64,000 nucleotides of DNA from Thalassia testudinum. Lineage: Eukaryota; Streptophyta; Magnoliopsida; Alismatales; Hydrocharitaceae. The stretch lies in contig JAZHRO010000063.1 in NCBI GenBank assembly GCA_037157565.1, positions 93,558,001 through 93,622,000 of the forward strand. Reading direction: 5' to 3'. Positions 1 through 12,509 of the stretch are shown one piece after another. Position 1 is the stretch's first letter, and each line of letters begins with the position of its first letter. The notes beneath the pieces are model-generated. The model was not told the origin of the DNA and did no database searches. It saw only the letters and a list, made by a program, of their open reading frames with translations. The translations under genes were made by a program, and so were the position numbers.

Positions 1-1008
1 CCTGATCAAGATTATTCAAACGCTTCATGTGAAGAAGAAGACTTGAATATTGTTTTTATCTTTATTGAGTCTAGAACTATGTAAGGAACCTCAATAAGAT
101 AACAAATGCTAAGCTTTCAATATTGGCAAAATTCGTTCTCTTTTGAACCTAAGTCATTTCTACTATTGATCAACCAGACCTTGATCGACCAACTCAGTTT
201 AATCAATCAAAGATCTCTAACGGTCAATTTGCCTTTTGATCGATCAACCCATTTTATTTAATCGATGAAAATATTCTAATGGTGAAATTTTCTTTGAATT
301 GTTAAGTCTATCAATGCCCTCTTCTAATCCATCAACATTGAATTGATCAATACTTTTATTTAATAGACCAAAAGTATTTTTGATCGACCAAATTTATATT
401 TTGATCAATCAAAGTCGTATTTTCTATATTTCCAAAATAGGTCGAAAAATACTTATAAATAGGACCTTCGACCCCCCTCTTCAAAATACAACTCAAGAGT
501 GTTCAAAAAGAAAAACATGGATACTCCCTCTAGTGCTTTTACGCCTCTACACCTACAACTATTGAGATTCAAAGCACGCTCCTTTACGATTCAAGAAAGC
601 TTAGTTTGTTCTATTCTTGCTGAGGCTCTATAGGAATTATTGCTATAGTCTCTATATTATGTTGTTCTTGATCTAAGAATCCAAGTTGTCTTGGAAGTCC
701 CGTTATTCTTCTCTTGGTCAAGTGTAAGAGAAGATGTTTCTAAGATGTTGTACCACCCTCATTCAAGTGGTATGTTAGTGGATTTGACTAGCATCGACTA
801 GTCAAGAAAATCCTAAGTTGGGAGGCTTAGGTAGTGGCTTTTACTTGGAAGGGTTTCCAATCTAACTCAGGTGTTATTTTTCCAGTCTATACCTATTTAA
901 TTTTTGATCTGTGGTGAATGATTTTTTAAATTCTCATAGAAATAGATGTTACACTATTCACCCCCCTCTAGTGTATACTTGATCTGTTAGGCTCTGCACG
1001 TACTCACA
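1..1008 (+). mobile_element. Copia LTR (family 1), nearly full length
   Basis: The segment aligns with the copia LTR at 39601-40620: same order of TTGATCGA(T/C)CAA-type motifs (about 170-410), same TATA box TATAAATA (454-461), the same CACCCCCCTCTAGTGTATAC block near the end, and a terminus ...CTCACA at 1008. The other copy is 1,020 bp, so this LTR should begin only a few bases outside the window. No initiator-Met primer site follows 1008, so it is a solo LTR or the 3' LTR of an element lying to the left. Orientation is plus by TATA position and terminus. No coding capacity. Confidence 0.8.
454..461 (+). promoter_or_regulatory. TATA box of copia LTR family 1
   Basis: TATAAATA followed by AGGACC and a pyrimidine-rich stretch. 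The same context occurs in the second copy at 40047-40054, which supports it as the LTR promoter. The TTGATCGATCAA motif array lies immediately upstream. Confidence 0.6.
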
Positions 1009-1015
1009 GGTTGTC

Positions 1016-2106
1016 CCTCTCCTCTCTTTTTATTATGTTTGTGCATGCTCTCTCTCTATTTTTGTTGCTTGCATCAAGCCTTTCTCTATAGGCTTTAGTG
1101 TAATCATCTTCTCTTTTGTGGTGTGTAGACGATCTCTACGTGATCTTGGTCTAGCCACACCCACCACCCAGTAGCCGACGACTCCTCGAAGCAATCCCAG
1201 TGTGGTGCCTTCTCTTCTCATATATTTTATGTTGTTTCGATATTGTTCTAGTCGGTAGAATGATTTGTACGAACTTTTGATTATGATTATATAGTTACAA
1301 GTACTTTTGAGATCATTGATTTGTGTCTACGTGCTCTACTTGTTCGAGTTTTCACCTCACTATGCTTCATCACATCACCACCACATCACATGCCCACCAT
1401 CTCCATCAAGGTGGTGGTTGGCCACCATCACCAAAATCACCTTGTCACACACCCCTTAGAACCCTAGGCCATAGTTAGGTTATATTAAGTTCGTCTCAAT
1501 TTTCATTTCACATAGAGTACGTTAGTCGCATTAGGTTTTCACTAGTTTGATTTGTTTCAAATTTCAATTAGAAAAAAAATGTAAAAAAAAAAGAAAAGAA
1601 AAGCAAAAAAAATGTAGATGCCCATTCTCATGCCTAAACATCACGCCCATGGGTTTTTTAACGCAATTGTTAGTGTACACACAATCAAGGTTGTACGTAA
1701 TGAGAAATACATGTTCACCTTCTTGATTTTCCTTAATATTATGTATGTGTTATGTGAAACTAATACAACAAGAAAGGTATGGAAATAAGAGTTGATCATC
1801 TCTCCATAGGTTTTGTCCGAGGTTCATTCTAGGTTTTCATCAATCATTTTGAAAATACAAAAAAAAATCAGGAAAAGAAAAATGAAAACAAGGAGTGTAG
1901 AAAGGAATCGCAAACACATGATTTGAAAGGCAAACCATCGAAATAAACTCAAACATTTTTTTCTCCTCCCTATGTTTGACCGGGACTGACATTATAAAAA
2001 TGGAAGAATCAAACTAGCGAGTTCTGTAAAATATTATTGATCGAGTTAGGCATGAGAAATTATACTACAATGCGAATTTCAATGATTTTAACTTGAAACT
2101 CAACCA
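1016..2106 (+). mobile_element. Athila-type LTR, copy 1 of a direct pair
   Basis: About 1.09 kb that reappears at 2265-3359: a CT-rich block, a CATCAAGCC...TAGGCTTTGGTGT block, CTTGGTCTAGCCACA, CCACCATCACCA-rich DNA, A-rich stretches, TTCTGTAAAATATTATTG and a terminus CAACCAAACA. Copy 1 ends exactly where an LTR should end (AAACA) but no primer site follows; a C-rich stretch leads into the next copy instead. It is therefore a solo or orphan LTR, or a tandem duplication inside one LTR. It holds no recognisable gene. Confidence 0.6.
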
Positions 2107-2264
2107 AACACCCCCCCTCCCCTCCACCTAAGAGCTACCCATCCTACGACTGCGGACCACCACCTTCTATAGGCCAGCCAACCACCTCCACCAGCATAGA
2201 GATTAGGATACCCCCTCCAAGGAGGAGCACCACTGTCACCCCTCCTTTCTCTCATAAGGCCCTA

Positions 2265-2302
2265 GGCCATCCCCCCCTCTATTTTTTTTTATTTCATGTG
2301 TG

Positions 2303-2340
<38 letters not shown>

Positions 2341-3359
2341 GTTGATTCCATCAAGCCTACCTCAATAGGCTTTGGTGTGATCCTCGTCTCCTTTGTGGCG
2401 TGTACAAAACCTCCTCGAGGTCTTGGTCTAGCCACATCCACCGCCCATTAGCTAACGGCTCTACGAGCACTCCCGATGTGGTGGCTTCTTCTCATAGTGT
2501 AGTTTATTTTCATATGCATCTTGTTCTAGTATTTATTGTTGCTTTTGTGATCAAAATAGTTATTATGTGCACATTAATCATATTTATGTTGATTGCCATA
2601 TTTTGTTGCCTATTTTGTTCTTGGGATTCATCATGGTTTCTCCATCATAATCGCCATCACCACACATCACACACCCACCATCACCACCAAGGTGGTGGTC
2701 AGCCACCATCACATCAGCACCACATCACATGTCCATTAGACTTACGGTCTAGTTGGGTGCACTTTGATTTTCCTCCCATAGATTAGGTTCTCATCTTCTC
2801 TGTTTTCAAGTAGATTAGGTTAAGGCAACTAGGATTTTGTTTCAAAAAGAAAAATGTAAAAAATATTTATTAAAAAAAAAGCAAAAGAAAATAGATGGCA
2901 ATTCCCACTCGCAAACATCATGCCCATGGGTTTTTTGAATGCAATCGATAGCATACACACGATCAAGCTAGTACGTAATGAAAAATACAATCGTATGTGT
3001 TGCGCAAAATGAACACAATGGGCAAGCCGTGGGAGTGTGAGTTGAAGATTTCACCTTAGGTTTTGTTTAGGTTTTAGTCATAGGTTCTAGTTGATTATTT
3101 CAAAAAGTACAAAAAAAATCAGAAAAATAAAAACAAAAAAGGAAAGAGTGAAAAAGATCATAAACACATTGTTTCAAAAGTGATTAATCCAAATCAATTC
3201 AAACTCACATTCACCACCTCGAGTTTGACCGAGGCTCACATAGTAAAAATGGAAAACTAAAACCTACGAGTTCTGTAAAATATTATTGTTCGAGTTAGGC
3301 GCAAGAAACTATGCTACGACATGATTTTCAACGATTTTAACCCGCAACTTAATCGAACA
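2265..3359 (+). mobile_element. 5' LTR (3' part) of plus-strand Athila-like element A1
   Basis: Second copy of the repeat at 1016-2106. It ends AATCGAACA at 3359 and is followed two bases later by a tRNA-Asp-like primer site, which fixes it as a 5' LTR on the plus strand. The U3 start is not visible; 2107-2264, which is C-rich and absent from copy 1, may be the rest of its U3. The CAC/CAT-rich DNA encodes only low-complexity His-rich frames. Confidence 0.7.
2305..2338. repeat. (TC)n microsatellite
   Basis: Uninterrupted TC dinucleotides inside the LTR; the first LTR copy carries a shorter CT run at the matching place (about 1045-1056). Confidence 0.95.
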
Positions 3360-3361
3360 AA

Positions 3362-3379
3362 TGGCATCGTTGTCAAGGA
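3362..3379 (+). other. Primer binding site of A1 (tRNA-Asp type)
   Basis: TGGCATCGTTGTCAAGGA matches the plant gypsy tRNA-Asp primer site TGGCGCCGTTGCCGGGGA at 13 of 18 positions, and every mismatch is a transition (C to T or G to A). It starts two bases after the LTR end CGAACA. Confidence 0.75.
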
Positions 3380-4765
3380 GGCACGGTTGTTTTTTATTTT
3401 TTTGGATTATTTGTCTTAGAGATTTTCAAAATCCTAATCCATTTTTTGTGTTTGTGATTTTTGTGTAGGAATTCAACGTAGGAATCGACACACACAACAA
3501 GCATGAATCAAAAAATCAGGTATGCACAACAAAATTCTATCTCTTTGTTTTAGGCTTTTTTCGAATTAGTTAGTTGGATTTATTCTTAGATAAATTTTGG
3601 AACAAAATAGAATTCAGAAAAATTAGTTAGGTTGTTTTTGCTTGTGCATATCCCTTCGGGTTAGTTAGTTAAGTAGTTTTCGAATTAAAAATAAATAAAT
3701 AAATAATTTTCAAATTAAAATTTTGAATTTTAATTTGAAATTTAAAAAAAGGGATTAAAATTTGGTGTGGTGGTTTGCATGTTCATATTCAGCTAAACAC
3801 ACTCTAATCTTAATCCTAAAATTCGGGCAAACCTAATCATTAACTTTAAAATTCAATTGTTGTCTGCCAGTAGTTCCTAAATTCATGAAATTGATAGTGT
3901 AAGTAAGGCTTGAAATCATCTTCCATTTCCCCATTTAAAAATATTATCTGTAAATTTTTAAAAAAAATCAAATGCTGTGAGTGGGCCTTATCTGTTAGAC
4001 ACTAATTTTATCTGGCTTTCAAGAATTATTATAGATAGTGTACTAATCTGGTTTACTTGAAATCCATGGCATTGGAATGCCCTTGAAACCTAGTTTCCAC
4101 AGTAAAATATTTGAAAATTGTTGAATTTGATTTTCTATAGTGTCTTATTTTTTAATTGTAGGATCTGATTGGCCTATCTAACCCTGTTAGACATTAAAAA
4201 TTAGATTAAATTATTTATAGTAGTAAAAATTCCAATAAAATATTCTTTGGAATCCCTACTTCAAGGAGAATCAGTACCCAAAGTTGAGGACTGATTAGAT
4301 ACTAATTTAGTCCTGCAGGGTAGTTTTAATTCACTGTTGAGTCTGGTAGAGCATTAGAAGCATAAACCTTGGTCTACCTTACTTAGGTTTAATTTTTCTA
4401 GAGACTCAAACAACTTGATTGAGCCTAGTTGGGTGTAAACTACCACTAGGTGAGGACTTGTGTGATTGCTTGAAACACCTCACCAACATTTTAAAATCAA
4501 TTCATTAAGCACACCTAGCAACAACCACATGAGCACCTATTTAGGAGTTAGGGTTTAAAAAGAGAAGAAATTCAAACTCGTGCTTGTTCAACACTTCTGC
4601 CTTGATTAATTATCAAGCAATAACTCCTAAAGCATTATTTGATTGACTTAAACTTTAAAATCTGGTCTTCTAAGTTAAATGACCTCTTCTTTCATACAAG
4701 GCATCTAGTGTTGTCTTTTTGCTACACCAACCCCTTGTAGCAGGTGTATGCACAATAGGAGGTCC
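3380..4765 (+). other. Leader (5'-UTR) of A1
   Basis: Non-coding AT-rich DNA between primer site and gag, as in Athila/Tat elements. All frames are broken. Nothing else recognised. Confidence 0.55.
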
Positions 4766-5935
4766 ATGAGACGAGAAGTAGCTGAACCTTGGAAACCTTG
4801 CCCAATGCAACATCCTATCTCCCGTAGGTGTCACTTTTCCTCACCTACCTCTTCTTCTTCTCACCCCTCTTCTTCATCAGCTGCTGAAATGGCTGATTAG
4901 GGACCATTATCTATTCCTGAGGGTCCCTTGGCGCTTCTAGAGGCCCATCTTGTTGCAGCGGAGCAGCATAACCAAGATCGACTTGATGCTATCATGAACA
5001 CTTTGCATGATATGCAGCATCCACCTGAGAAAGATAGACCCAAGCAACTGTAGGACTTTTATGACCTAGCAGCATGCTAGGTACAACTAGGTGCAACCCC
5101 ACATTCGGATACCCGCAAGCGATGATGCATTTGAGCTGAAACCTAATGTTATTAGTCTTATACATACTTTTTATTATGGCAACTCAAATGAAGATCCATT
5201 CTACCACCTTAAGGATCTAGGTCAGATAGCTGAGACAATCTAATCTAGGAATGCTGACCTAGGCATAGTTCTCATGAAGCTTTTCCCTTTCTTGCTTGGG
5301 GATAAAGCTTCATAATAGTTTAAGACCATAGGGAGACCTATTGGTATGTGAGAGGAATTGCACAAGGAGTTCCTTTATAAGTTCCTCCTGATTGGTCACA
5401 GGAATGCTATGCAATGGGCCATCATAACTTTTTCCCAGCAATCAAGGGAAAACTTGCACAAGGCCTGGGAGAGATTTCAACACCTTCTTAAGAAGTGTCC
5501 CCACCATGGGGTGCCCTGTTGGTGCCTCACATAGATCTGCTACCATGGGTTGGATGATACCCATTGGTATCTCGCCGATGCATCCAATAGTGCGAGCATC
5601 CTGGCTATGGACAAGGCCAGTGCCTTTCAATTATTCAAGTCTTTAACTAAAAACTCTCTTAATGCCACATCCATGAACCAGTTCCAAAGACCTAGCTAGC
5701 ACTAAGCACCCATTCATGATATCCAGGCAAAATCAGCCTGGGATGATATGGCTATCATTGCTAAAAAGCTAGATAAGGTGGACCTACTAGGTAAGAAATT
5801 AGACGGACTCATATGCTCTTGTCCAGCAGGATTTAGCATTACTCCTACACATCTTCCTTATCCCGAGCTACTCCTTGCACATATATGCTTTCTTAGGATG
5901 CTTCCATTACCCCTTCTCCTTCTTTCTTGGGGTAA
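4766..5935 (+). pseudogene. Athila-type gag pseudogene (A1)
   Basis: The capsid precursor of an Athila-clade Ty3/gypsy element. A frame from ATG 4766 reads a Ser-rich segment, then EGPLALLEAH and DIMQHPP-like residues before a stop at the place where the other copy has QLWDFYDPAA. Diagnostic capsid residues follow: AWERFQHLLKKCPHHGVP at about 5465-5518, a YHGLDDTHWYLADAS stretch, and KKLDKVDLLGKKLDGLI near 5764-5814. The same blocks occur on the minus strand in the gag at 55875-60464, which supports the identification. Several in-frame stops (mostly TAG) and frameshifts make it non-functional. It is cut at about 5935 by inserted copia LTR DNA. No zinc knuckle is visible. Confidence 0.8.
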
Positions 5936-7617
5936 ATAGTGAAATTGAAAGATAATAGCTAAATAAAAAATCAATTACACAATGGATCACAAGATGCACA
6001 AAGATTTTTAGGTGGAAACCCAACTTGGGTAAAAACCACCACCAAAGCCTCTAGACTTAGGATTTCCTGATTGATGGAGTCGACCAAATCCACTAACCGA
6101 ACTACTTGAGTGAGGGTAGTTCAACCTCGATACAACCACACTTCCTTACCCTGAGAGTAGCATACCTCAAACTCTCCTCTTCATAAAGAGTATTTTGTCT
6201 CTCAAAGGAGACAAAAATTCACCACGTAAATACCCAACCACAAACAAAAGGAAAATACAAAAGCCTATAGAGCCCAAGTAGTAAAGGATAACTTAGCTAC
6301 TATAGGCGTAAGGACTTCTTTAATGCGGATGTAGATTGGCGTGATCACACAGCGAGTTGGTGCTCTTGGATGTAAAGAGTAGAGCAATGGCACCTTTTCT
6401 TCTCATGATTTCTTGCTAGTTAGTCTAAAAATGGTGGAAGGATTATCTCTTGTGTATCTTCTATCAAGTGAAGGTCCTCTCATATATATAGAAGTCTTAA
6501 ATATGTTTAAGAAGGCTTAAAAGCCCTCTTCTAGCCGTTAGGAACTAATTCTACGAGATCAGTGCCGAAATTAGAATTATAAATGCTTCTGACACTAAAA
6601 TCAGACATCTAAGTTCAATGTCAGACGTTTGGTCAGATGTCTAATGAAAGGTCTGATCATCTAATTTTGTAGGGAGTGTTTCCTAGAATTGGTTGGATCT
6701 AAACAAGGATTTAGTCAGATGTCTAAGGTAGACTTTTAAGACATCTGGGATTATTTTTGGATATCTAATTATAAGTGGGTTTTTTCCTAGAAATGCCAAG
6801 ATCAAAATAAGGTTCTAGTGTAACTTGATCAGATGTCTTATCCGACATCTGGTCATGATATTGGTTGTCTGATGTCAAAGGTTCTTTGAGGGAATTGATT
6901 CCCAAGCACCTAACAGCTAGATTTGGTCTGACATCTTGTGATTTGGGTCTAACATCTCTTTATCAGAAGTCTAGATAGCTCTACAGACATCTAGAATTTA
7001 ATGCTAAGCTATGTAACTTGGCTTGCCAAGGAGTGGATAACAGCCCTCTTTCAGGATGTCGGAGATGCTCTCAAACGTCTTATTGGACGTCTGGACAATA
7101 GGCAGGACGTCTAAAGGTAATGGTTGCAGAGCATTGATTCCAACTGAAGTAGTTAGTCGTCTAGACAATGTATCAGATGACTTAAAAGTCGATATCAGAC
7201 GTTTGACAACTATGTTGGATGTCTAATAAGGTTGTCCAGTCCCTATTTTGATTTTCAAATTGGTTCTAGGATTTGCCTAAGTGTTTTATGATAGTGTAAG
7301 TGTTACTATGACTAGGGTGTTATACTTTTAGTCTCTTTAAAATATGTCTAAGAAAAAATAAAGAGCAAAATATAAATACAAGTACATTGACAACACTTCT
7401 ATCCTATTCTTCAAACTCCTTCTTCTTCAAGCTTTCACTCCATGCAAAGCTCCTCCTCCATGAAGCTCCTCCATCCCACCATGGATTTAAGCTTAAGCTC
7501 CTCGTACTTGCTTGCATTTGCATTAAACCTAAAACTTATACACTCAAATGCAAATGTCAAAATACGCATGTTTTGTTATTATCAAAATTAATGATCGAGG
7601 TGCCTTTACACCAACAC
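5936..7617 (-). mobile_element. Copia LTR (family 2 relative), minus strand, solo
   Basis: On the minus strand it begins at 7617 with TGTTGGTGTAAAGGCACC, matching the start of the gag-only element's LTR at 42613 (TGTTGGTGCTAAAGCACC), then a shared run around ATTTTGATAATAACAAAACA. U3 (about 6590-7220) is packed with GACGTC, GACATC and GATGTC motifs, a TATATATA box lies at 6482-6490, and U5 shares the AAAATCCTAA...GGTGGTTTTTACCCA block. About 1.68 kb, close to the 1.7 kb of the intact copies, but more diverged. No internal region or primer site adjoins it. It interrupts the A1 gag; the terminal bases at about 5936 are approximate. Confidence 0.75.
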
Positions 7618-8303
7618 AAGGGAGTATTTTGGTTACTTGATATTGTTTCATATATTCATCTTGTTATCCTTGGAAGCAATTTTGTTCCAACAAGTTTCTC
7701 TCTATTAGAATCACGCACTTACATCTTTGAATATCTTTTGATTCTGATCATTCTCAAATGCACTTCCTAAGCATAAAATTTATCTTTTTATCAAAAGGAA
7801 GTTGTAATAAAATATTTATCAAAGTTCTACTCACATGTCAATTACATAAAATTCTATTTCCGTTACATCAAAATATATTGAAAGGGAATTGAAAAAGAAT
7901 ATTTCTAAGTCCGATTACATTTGATTAAAATAGTTGCATATTGGCTCAATAAGACTTGTATCAATTTTGGTATCTTTCTACTTGTTGTAATTTAGGTGCT
8001 AGGGTTGTTGGCTTCCGGTTCTTCTAGTGAGTGAAGAACAAAATACCTTCTTGTGGGTTGTACAGGAAAGGGTTTGTGATTGAGGGTCACTACCCTCGAT
8101 TGAAGTAGTGAAGTTTAGTGGATTTCTTGCTTGGAGTGCAAGAAGAAAATCCTAGTTGGGGATCAACTAGGTAGAGGTTTTTCCCAGTTTGGGTTTCTCT
8201 ATAAATCTTGGTGTTATTTGTGGATTGAATTTTGTGGTTGCCATTATTTTCATTGAATATTTGAATTATACAATTCACTCCCCCTCTTGTATAATTATCA
8301 GTT
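7618..8303 (+). mobile_element. Copia-type LTR 3' portion, plus strand
   Basis: Contains the same landmark order as other copia LTR U5 regions: ACTACCCTCGATTGAAGTAGTG, AAAATCCTAGTTGGGGAT, GGTTTTTCCCAGTTTGGGTTTC, and a terminus CACTCCCCCTCTTGTATAATTATCA at 8303. No primer site follows, so it is a truncated or solo LTR, probably broken by the opposite-strand LTR to its left. The 5' limit is not determined. Confidence 0.6.
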
Positions 8304-9383
8304 TCCACCACTTCAAAATTAATACTAGCCCTTAGATGTGCATCTAATAGAGGTGGAATATCCAAGGGTTATGTGTAGGTTAGATAAGGGCCATAGGATT
8401 AGAAATGAAGGGTCTAGATTAGGTGGAGTGATGTGGCATAAGGGAATGGATAGATTCTTTAGGTTTCTAAAAATAGGAAGTGTGTTTTGGCCTTAGGATG
8501 GGTGATGGGTGGTAGGGATTAACTAGGCTTAGGTTTACTAAAATTAGGAAGGCCTTAGGCTAGCTTAGGACAAGATTTTTGGTAGAGAATGTTGTCTAAA
8601 AGGTGGAATAGGTTGTCCTAAGGGTCTAGGTGGTGGAGGAAATTAGGTTGAGTCTGGTCTAATTAGGTTCCAGTTGAACCTGGATGCACTCAATCAGGTA
8701 GTGATGCACCCGATTGGATGTGGCTAGGTCTATTAGGTTTAGGTTGGGTTTGATTAGACTCAAATGAGTCTACTCAACTCAGAGTTAGTCCAATTGGGTC
8801 CAATTGACCCAATTAACTCAAACTGAGTTAATTAAGTGTGGTATGGACCTAATAAGGTTTCTAGGCTAGGGATAGGGTAATGGATAACTTGAGTAGGGTT
8901 AAGGATAGTAGGATAAGACTATGGATAGGGTGGATAGGTTCATGGATAATGCTATCCATGTTTTTGGCTTTTGAACTCAAATATCTAAGGTTGAGATGGT
9001 TTAGGGATAGGTACTGGGATAAGGTCATCCTAAGCTTTTTGGGATAGGGTAGGGTAATCCTAATTCCTCTCCTTCCTCCTTTGTTCTTGTGTCTTTAACT
9101 TTTCTTTATTTCAACTTTATTCCTCAATCAGCTCCTAGCCCAATTATAACTTATGCTCCTATCCAGCTCTATTATTCAATTCTTCCAAATTTCTCTAGGA
9201 CTTATCACCTACATTATTCACAAAAGACTAGAATTAGGAGATAATTATTTTATAAGATAAATACAAAGCTCAAATATGTATGCATGCTCTACATGCAACA
9301 TTTATGATCCTAATGCATGATTCTACTAAGGAATTAGCCCTAGATTAAGCTAATTAGGATAACATATTAGACTATTATCCTAT
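8304..9383 (-). mobile_element. Gypsy LTR family A, minus strand, interrupted
   Basis: The end at 9060-9380 is the reverse complement of 41849-42171 (shared CTTAATCTAGGGCTAA..CCTTAGTA, ATCATGCATTA, GCATGCATRCATATTT, GACACAAGAACA). U3 contains an array of CAATTGGGTCCAATTG-type palindromes (about 8640-8860). The 9.8 kb element is inserted after 9383; a few terminal bases of this LTR appear to continue at 19227-19246, ending TTGTTATCA. No polypurine tract follows, so it looks like a solo LTR lying inside A1. The left limit is approximate. Confidence 0.6.
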
Positions 9384-12072
9384 TGTTTGTCAAGCGAAAT
9401 TGAGGTTTTAGAAAGATGTGTTCATTGTTGTAATAAATCCTCAAAAATAGCTCGAACAACAGATAAAATTTATAACTCAAATGAAAGTCCGAGCTCATTC
9501 GCTGGGAGTAAATAGGAATTCACACGCTAATCTCAACAATTAATGAAATGAGCATAATATATTACTCAAAATCTAATAGACAATGTAGCACATGAGCATA
9601 AGATGAGTTAAAAAGAAATCTAGACAAAATAATGGTGATTTGGATCACCAATTATAAATCTAATACATAGAACAACTACTCAAATCAATCAATATGAAGG
9701 AGCATATGATCAGACGACATATTCTTCTTCTTCTTCTCTTGTGCATGCCTCTTATGCCTTGGCTATTCCTTCTTCTTTGCACAAGCCCTCTTCCTTCTTT
9801 CTTCCTTGGCTTCTCTTTTCTTCTCTTCTTCCTCTATGGTTGTCTTACCTCTTGAGGTCTTCTCCTTGGCCTTTGTTCTTCATGCACAGAGGGAGGCAAT
9901 CCCTCCAGTAGCTAAGTGTTTAGCCAACTCTCAAGAGAGCAAAACCCACCCTATCGCCGCTCTCTCTTTCCTTTCCTTCTCTCTCTGGATTAAACTCTTT
10001 CCGCCCTTCCAGGGCCATACACAGCATCACATAATTGGGTAATCGGGCATGTTTGCGTACCCAAGATCAAGCTCACTGGTAGTGGGTGGTGAGCAAGGTG
10101 TGAGGGCTTAGGCAAATCAGTGTAAGCAGGTGAGAGGGACCTCACCCCTATGTTATTAAGCGGAAAGCACAGTGCAGAAATTCAACTTATGCATGCGCAC
10201 CTCTTCACTTGTTTCCGAGGCGGGACTAAATGTCCCTCCGTCTTCGCACGAGCATCTGCAAGTGGGACTCCATTGTATTGTAGCAGCTGCTAAGGATATC
10301 TCCCTCAATTGGAGACCTAGGCACGTGCTTGGTAGTGTTCCGCATCGCCTAGAGGTGAAGTCTAAAGCTGCAAGTGCCAAAGAGAGCTTCAAGCTTCACT
10401 TGAGCTTGTCATTAATGGCGCTGGGGACCTGCGTACCTAAAATCAAACAAACGACCTTATGGCAACACTAAACCAGCTCAGGAGAGTCGTGAGGTGACGG
10501 TGAATGTACTGGTGGTGGTTTTGTGGCATGACGGTGAGTGGGGTGGGTGGACGGTGACAACGTCGACGTGCGAAGGATAGATAGTTCGGTGGATGGTTAG
10601 GGTGAGCAAACAGAGAGATAATGAGAGGACTTTTGTGCGGGAGGATGAGGTGAAGGTTATGAGGTGGTCGGCAAGGTGGATGGAGGGGTGTAGCAATGGA
10701 GGTGCCTCGCCGGAGGGATTGCAAGAAATGGAGAAGGAGGTGGTCACGTGTGTTTGGTGGTCGAATTGAGAGATAGAGGTAGGGAAAAAGAAGTAGGGAA
10801 GTAGAGGAAGATAAAGAACTTAGTTTAGGGATGAAAGGGGGAGAGATTCCCACGCCGGTGTGATGGCCGAACGTGGGGAAGACGAACCTCCTTGAGAGAG
10901 ACGGCGACGAATAAAGGGGTCTCAGGCGCCTCTGATGTGGTCGTCGAGAGGCGAAGTTGGGGAGGAAGGAGACGCACCCAATTTAGCCATTGGGAGGCCA
11001 TAGGACTACGGGGGAGTATGCTCACCAGAGCTAGGTCGGAGGAGGCTGGAGGTAGGGTTAGGAAGAGATTTTTGGCCTTGAACCTAGTTCAGAAGATGTG
11101 TAAGGCCATGGAAATCCTTTTATAGGGCTCTAGAAGGAGTTCCAAGCTTAGAAACAAGCTTGGAAACTCTAAGCTCCTCACTGGCATAGGATACCAATTC
11201 AATCAAATCATTCTCATGAGGATTCTAGAGAGATTTAGGATCCCTAGATGGGCTCATTTGGAAGGCAATTACTTGACAAATTTCCCTTTCAATTTTGAGA
11301 GGAATTCATCAAGAAATCACAGAGATCTTGCCAAATTAAGGTCGCAAAAGCTTTAGGATTAGGATTTCATGGTGGTAGGGACCTATTTGAAGAAGGAGAC
11401 GATAAAGTTGGGGACCTGTTTCTAAAGGATTGAAAAGTTAGGGGCATGTGTGTGAGATAAAAGAGTCAGATAGGACCAAATTGCAAACTAGGTCAAGATG
11501 ATCTCAGATTGAGCCCAAATTTTGGTACAAACCTAATTTGAACTCAAGAAATCCAATGACAAAGTTAGATTTAAGTTTTGACCAAGTTTGACTAGGTAAT
11601 TTATGCAAAAACCCAAATTAGGGCAAAAGTCTATCCGTGGCTCTATTTTTTGTCAAGATGGGTTCCAATGGTCAAATTGAAGGTACCAAACCCTAGAAAA
11701 TATTTTTCTATGAATTTTAGAGGGTTTAGGTGAATTTTATCCTGACCAAAATCTTATTTAATTAAGCGAATCTATTTTTAGGATTTTGGAAGTCATTTAA
11801 TTCCTAAAATGTACAAAAATCCATTTCTGTCTGTTTTAACCCACTTTTTAGACTCTTAAGATCATTTGATCCTTAATTGACCCTTGGAGAAACCTGCAGT
11901 TATTCTGCATTCATGATATGATGGTAAAATTATAGTTTGAACCCTATTTTCTTGTATTTCTCTCAGAATGAAATTGCAGTGAATTAGGGCTCTCTAGCGA
12001 TTATGTAGGAGCATTTATTCCTTGATTATGACTAAATAAAGCTAGTTATGGCTGATGATGACATTACCATCA
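9384..12072 (-). repeat. 3' LTR of the 9.8 kb element (2,689 bp)
   Basis: Aligns throughout with 16513-19226. Differences between the copies are scattered substitutions and short indels. TATA box TATAAAA on the minus strand at 11118-11124, in the context CTCTAGAGCCC before it. Short ORFs on both strands here occur in parallel in both LTR copies but have many differences and no known domain; I treat them as non-coding. Confidence 0.9.
11118..11124 (-). promoter_or_regulatory. LTR TATA box
   Basis: TATAAAAGG on the minus strand, conserved in the other LTR at 18275-18281. It places U3 at the high-coordinate side of each LTR, in agreement with minus-strand orientation. Confidence 0.6.
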
Positions 12073-12085
12073 TACCCCCATGCCT
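12073..12085 (-). other. Polypurine tract of the 9.8 kb element
   Basis: Minus strand AGGCATGGGGGTA directly abuts the LTR start TGATGG. The same AGGCATRGGGG motif adjoins three other gypsy LTRs in the window (21055, 24414, 49911). Confidence 0.8.
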
Positions 12086-12509
12086 AACTTTTGCTAGTCC
12101 CTTAGCAAAATCTCATGGAATTAACTCAAATTCTAGACCATACGTTCAGATCTCTGATGTGTGCTTTTTCTTTTGTAGAATAGGTTAAAATGCCAATAGT
12201 AGGCCTAGAAGTGCTCAAGTACCAACCAAGATCCGGACCTAACCAGCTTTAGCCTCAGTCTGCCATGAAGGTTTCTAAGGCTCGCAGGAGCTAACCTAAG
12301 GTTCGTTGAACTCCGTAGTTAAAGCACCTGTGCTTGTAACGTGTTTAGCCCAGGTTCAGTTTGTAGTGTGTTTTTGTAAAAAAGAGACAGAAGATTTTTT
12401 TGTATTTTTGGAGAGTTTTCTCTCTCTTTTTCTTCTTTATTTCTAGCTTTGGAATGGCTCTACAACACGGTCTATATCGGATTCCTAGCTCCCACCATCA
12501 ATCCTCGTA

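Noticed and set aside
2400..2786. 128-codon plus-strand ORF with His-rich tract
   Set aside because: It lies in an LTR, the His stretch comes from CAC/CAT simple sequence, and the parallel region of copy 1 (about 1150-1450) is not open.
10443..10853. 136-codon minus ORF in the LTR, with a relative at 17593-18006
   Set aside because: The pair exists because the two LTRs are copies. Composition (Pro, His, Leu, Thr, Ser) and differences look unselected, and no domain is visible. It could be revisited with more copies, but I do not support a gene.
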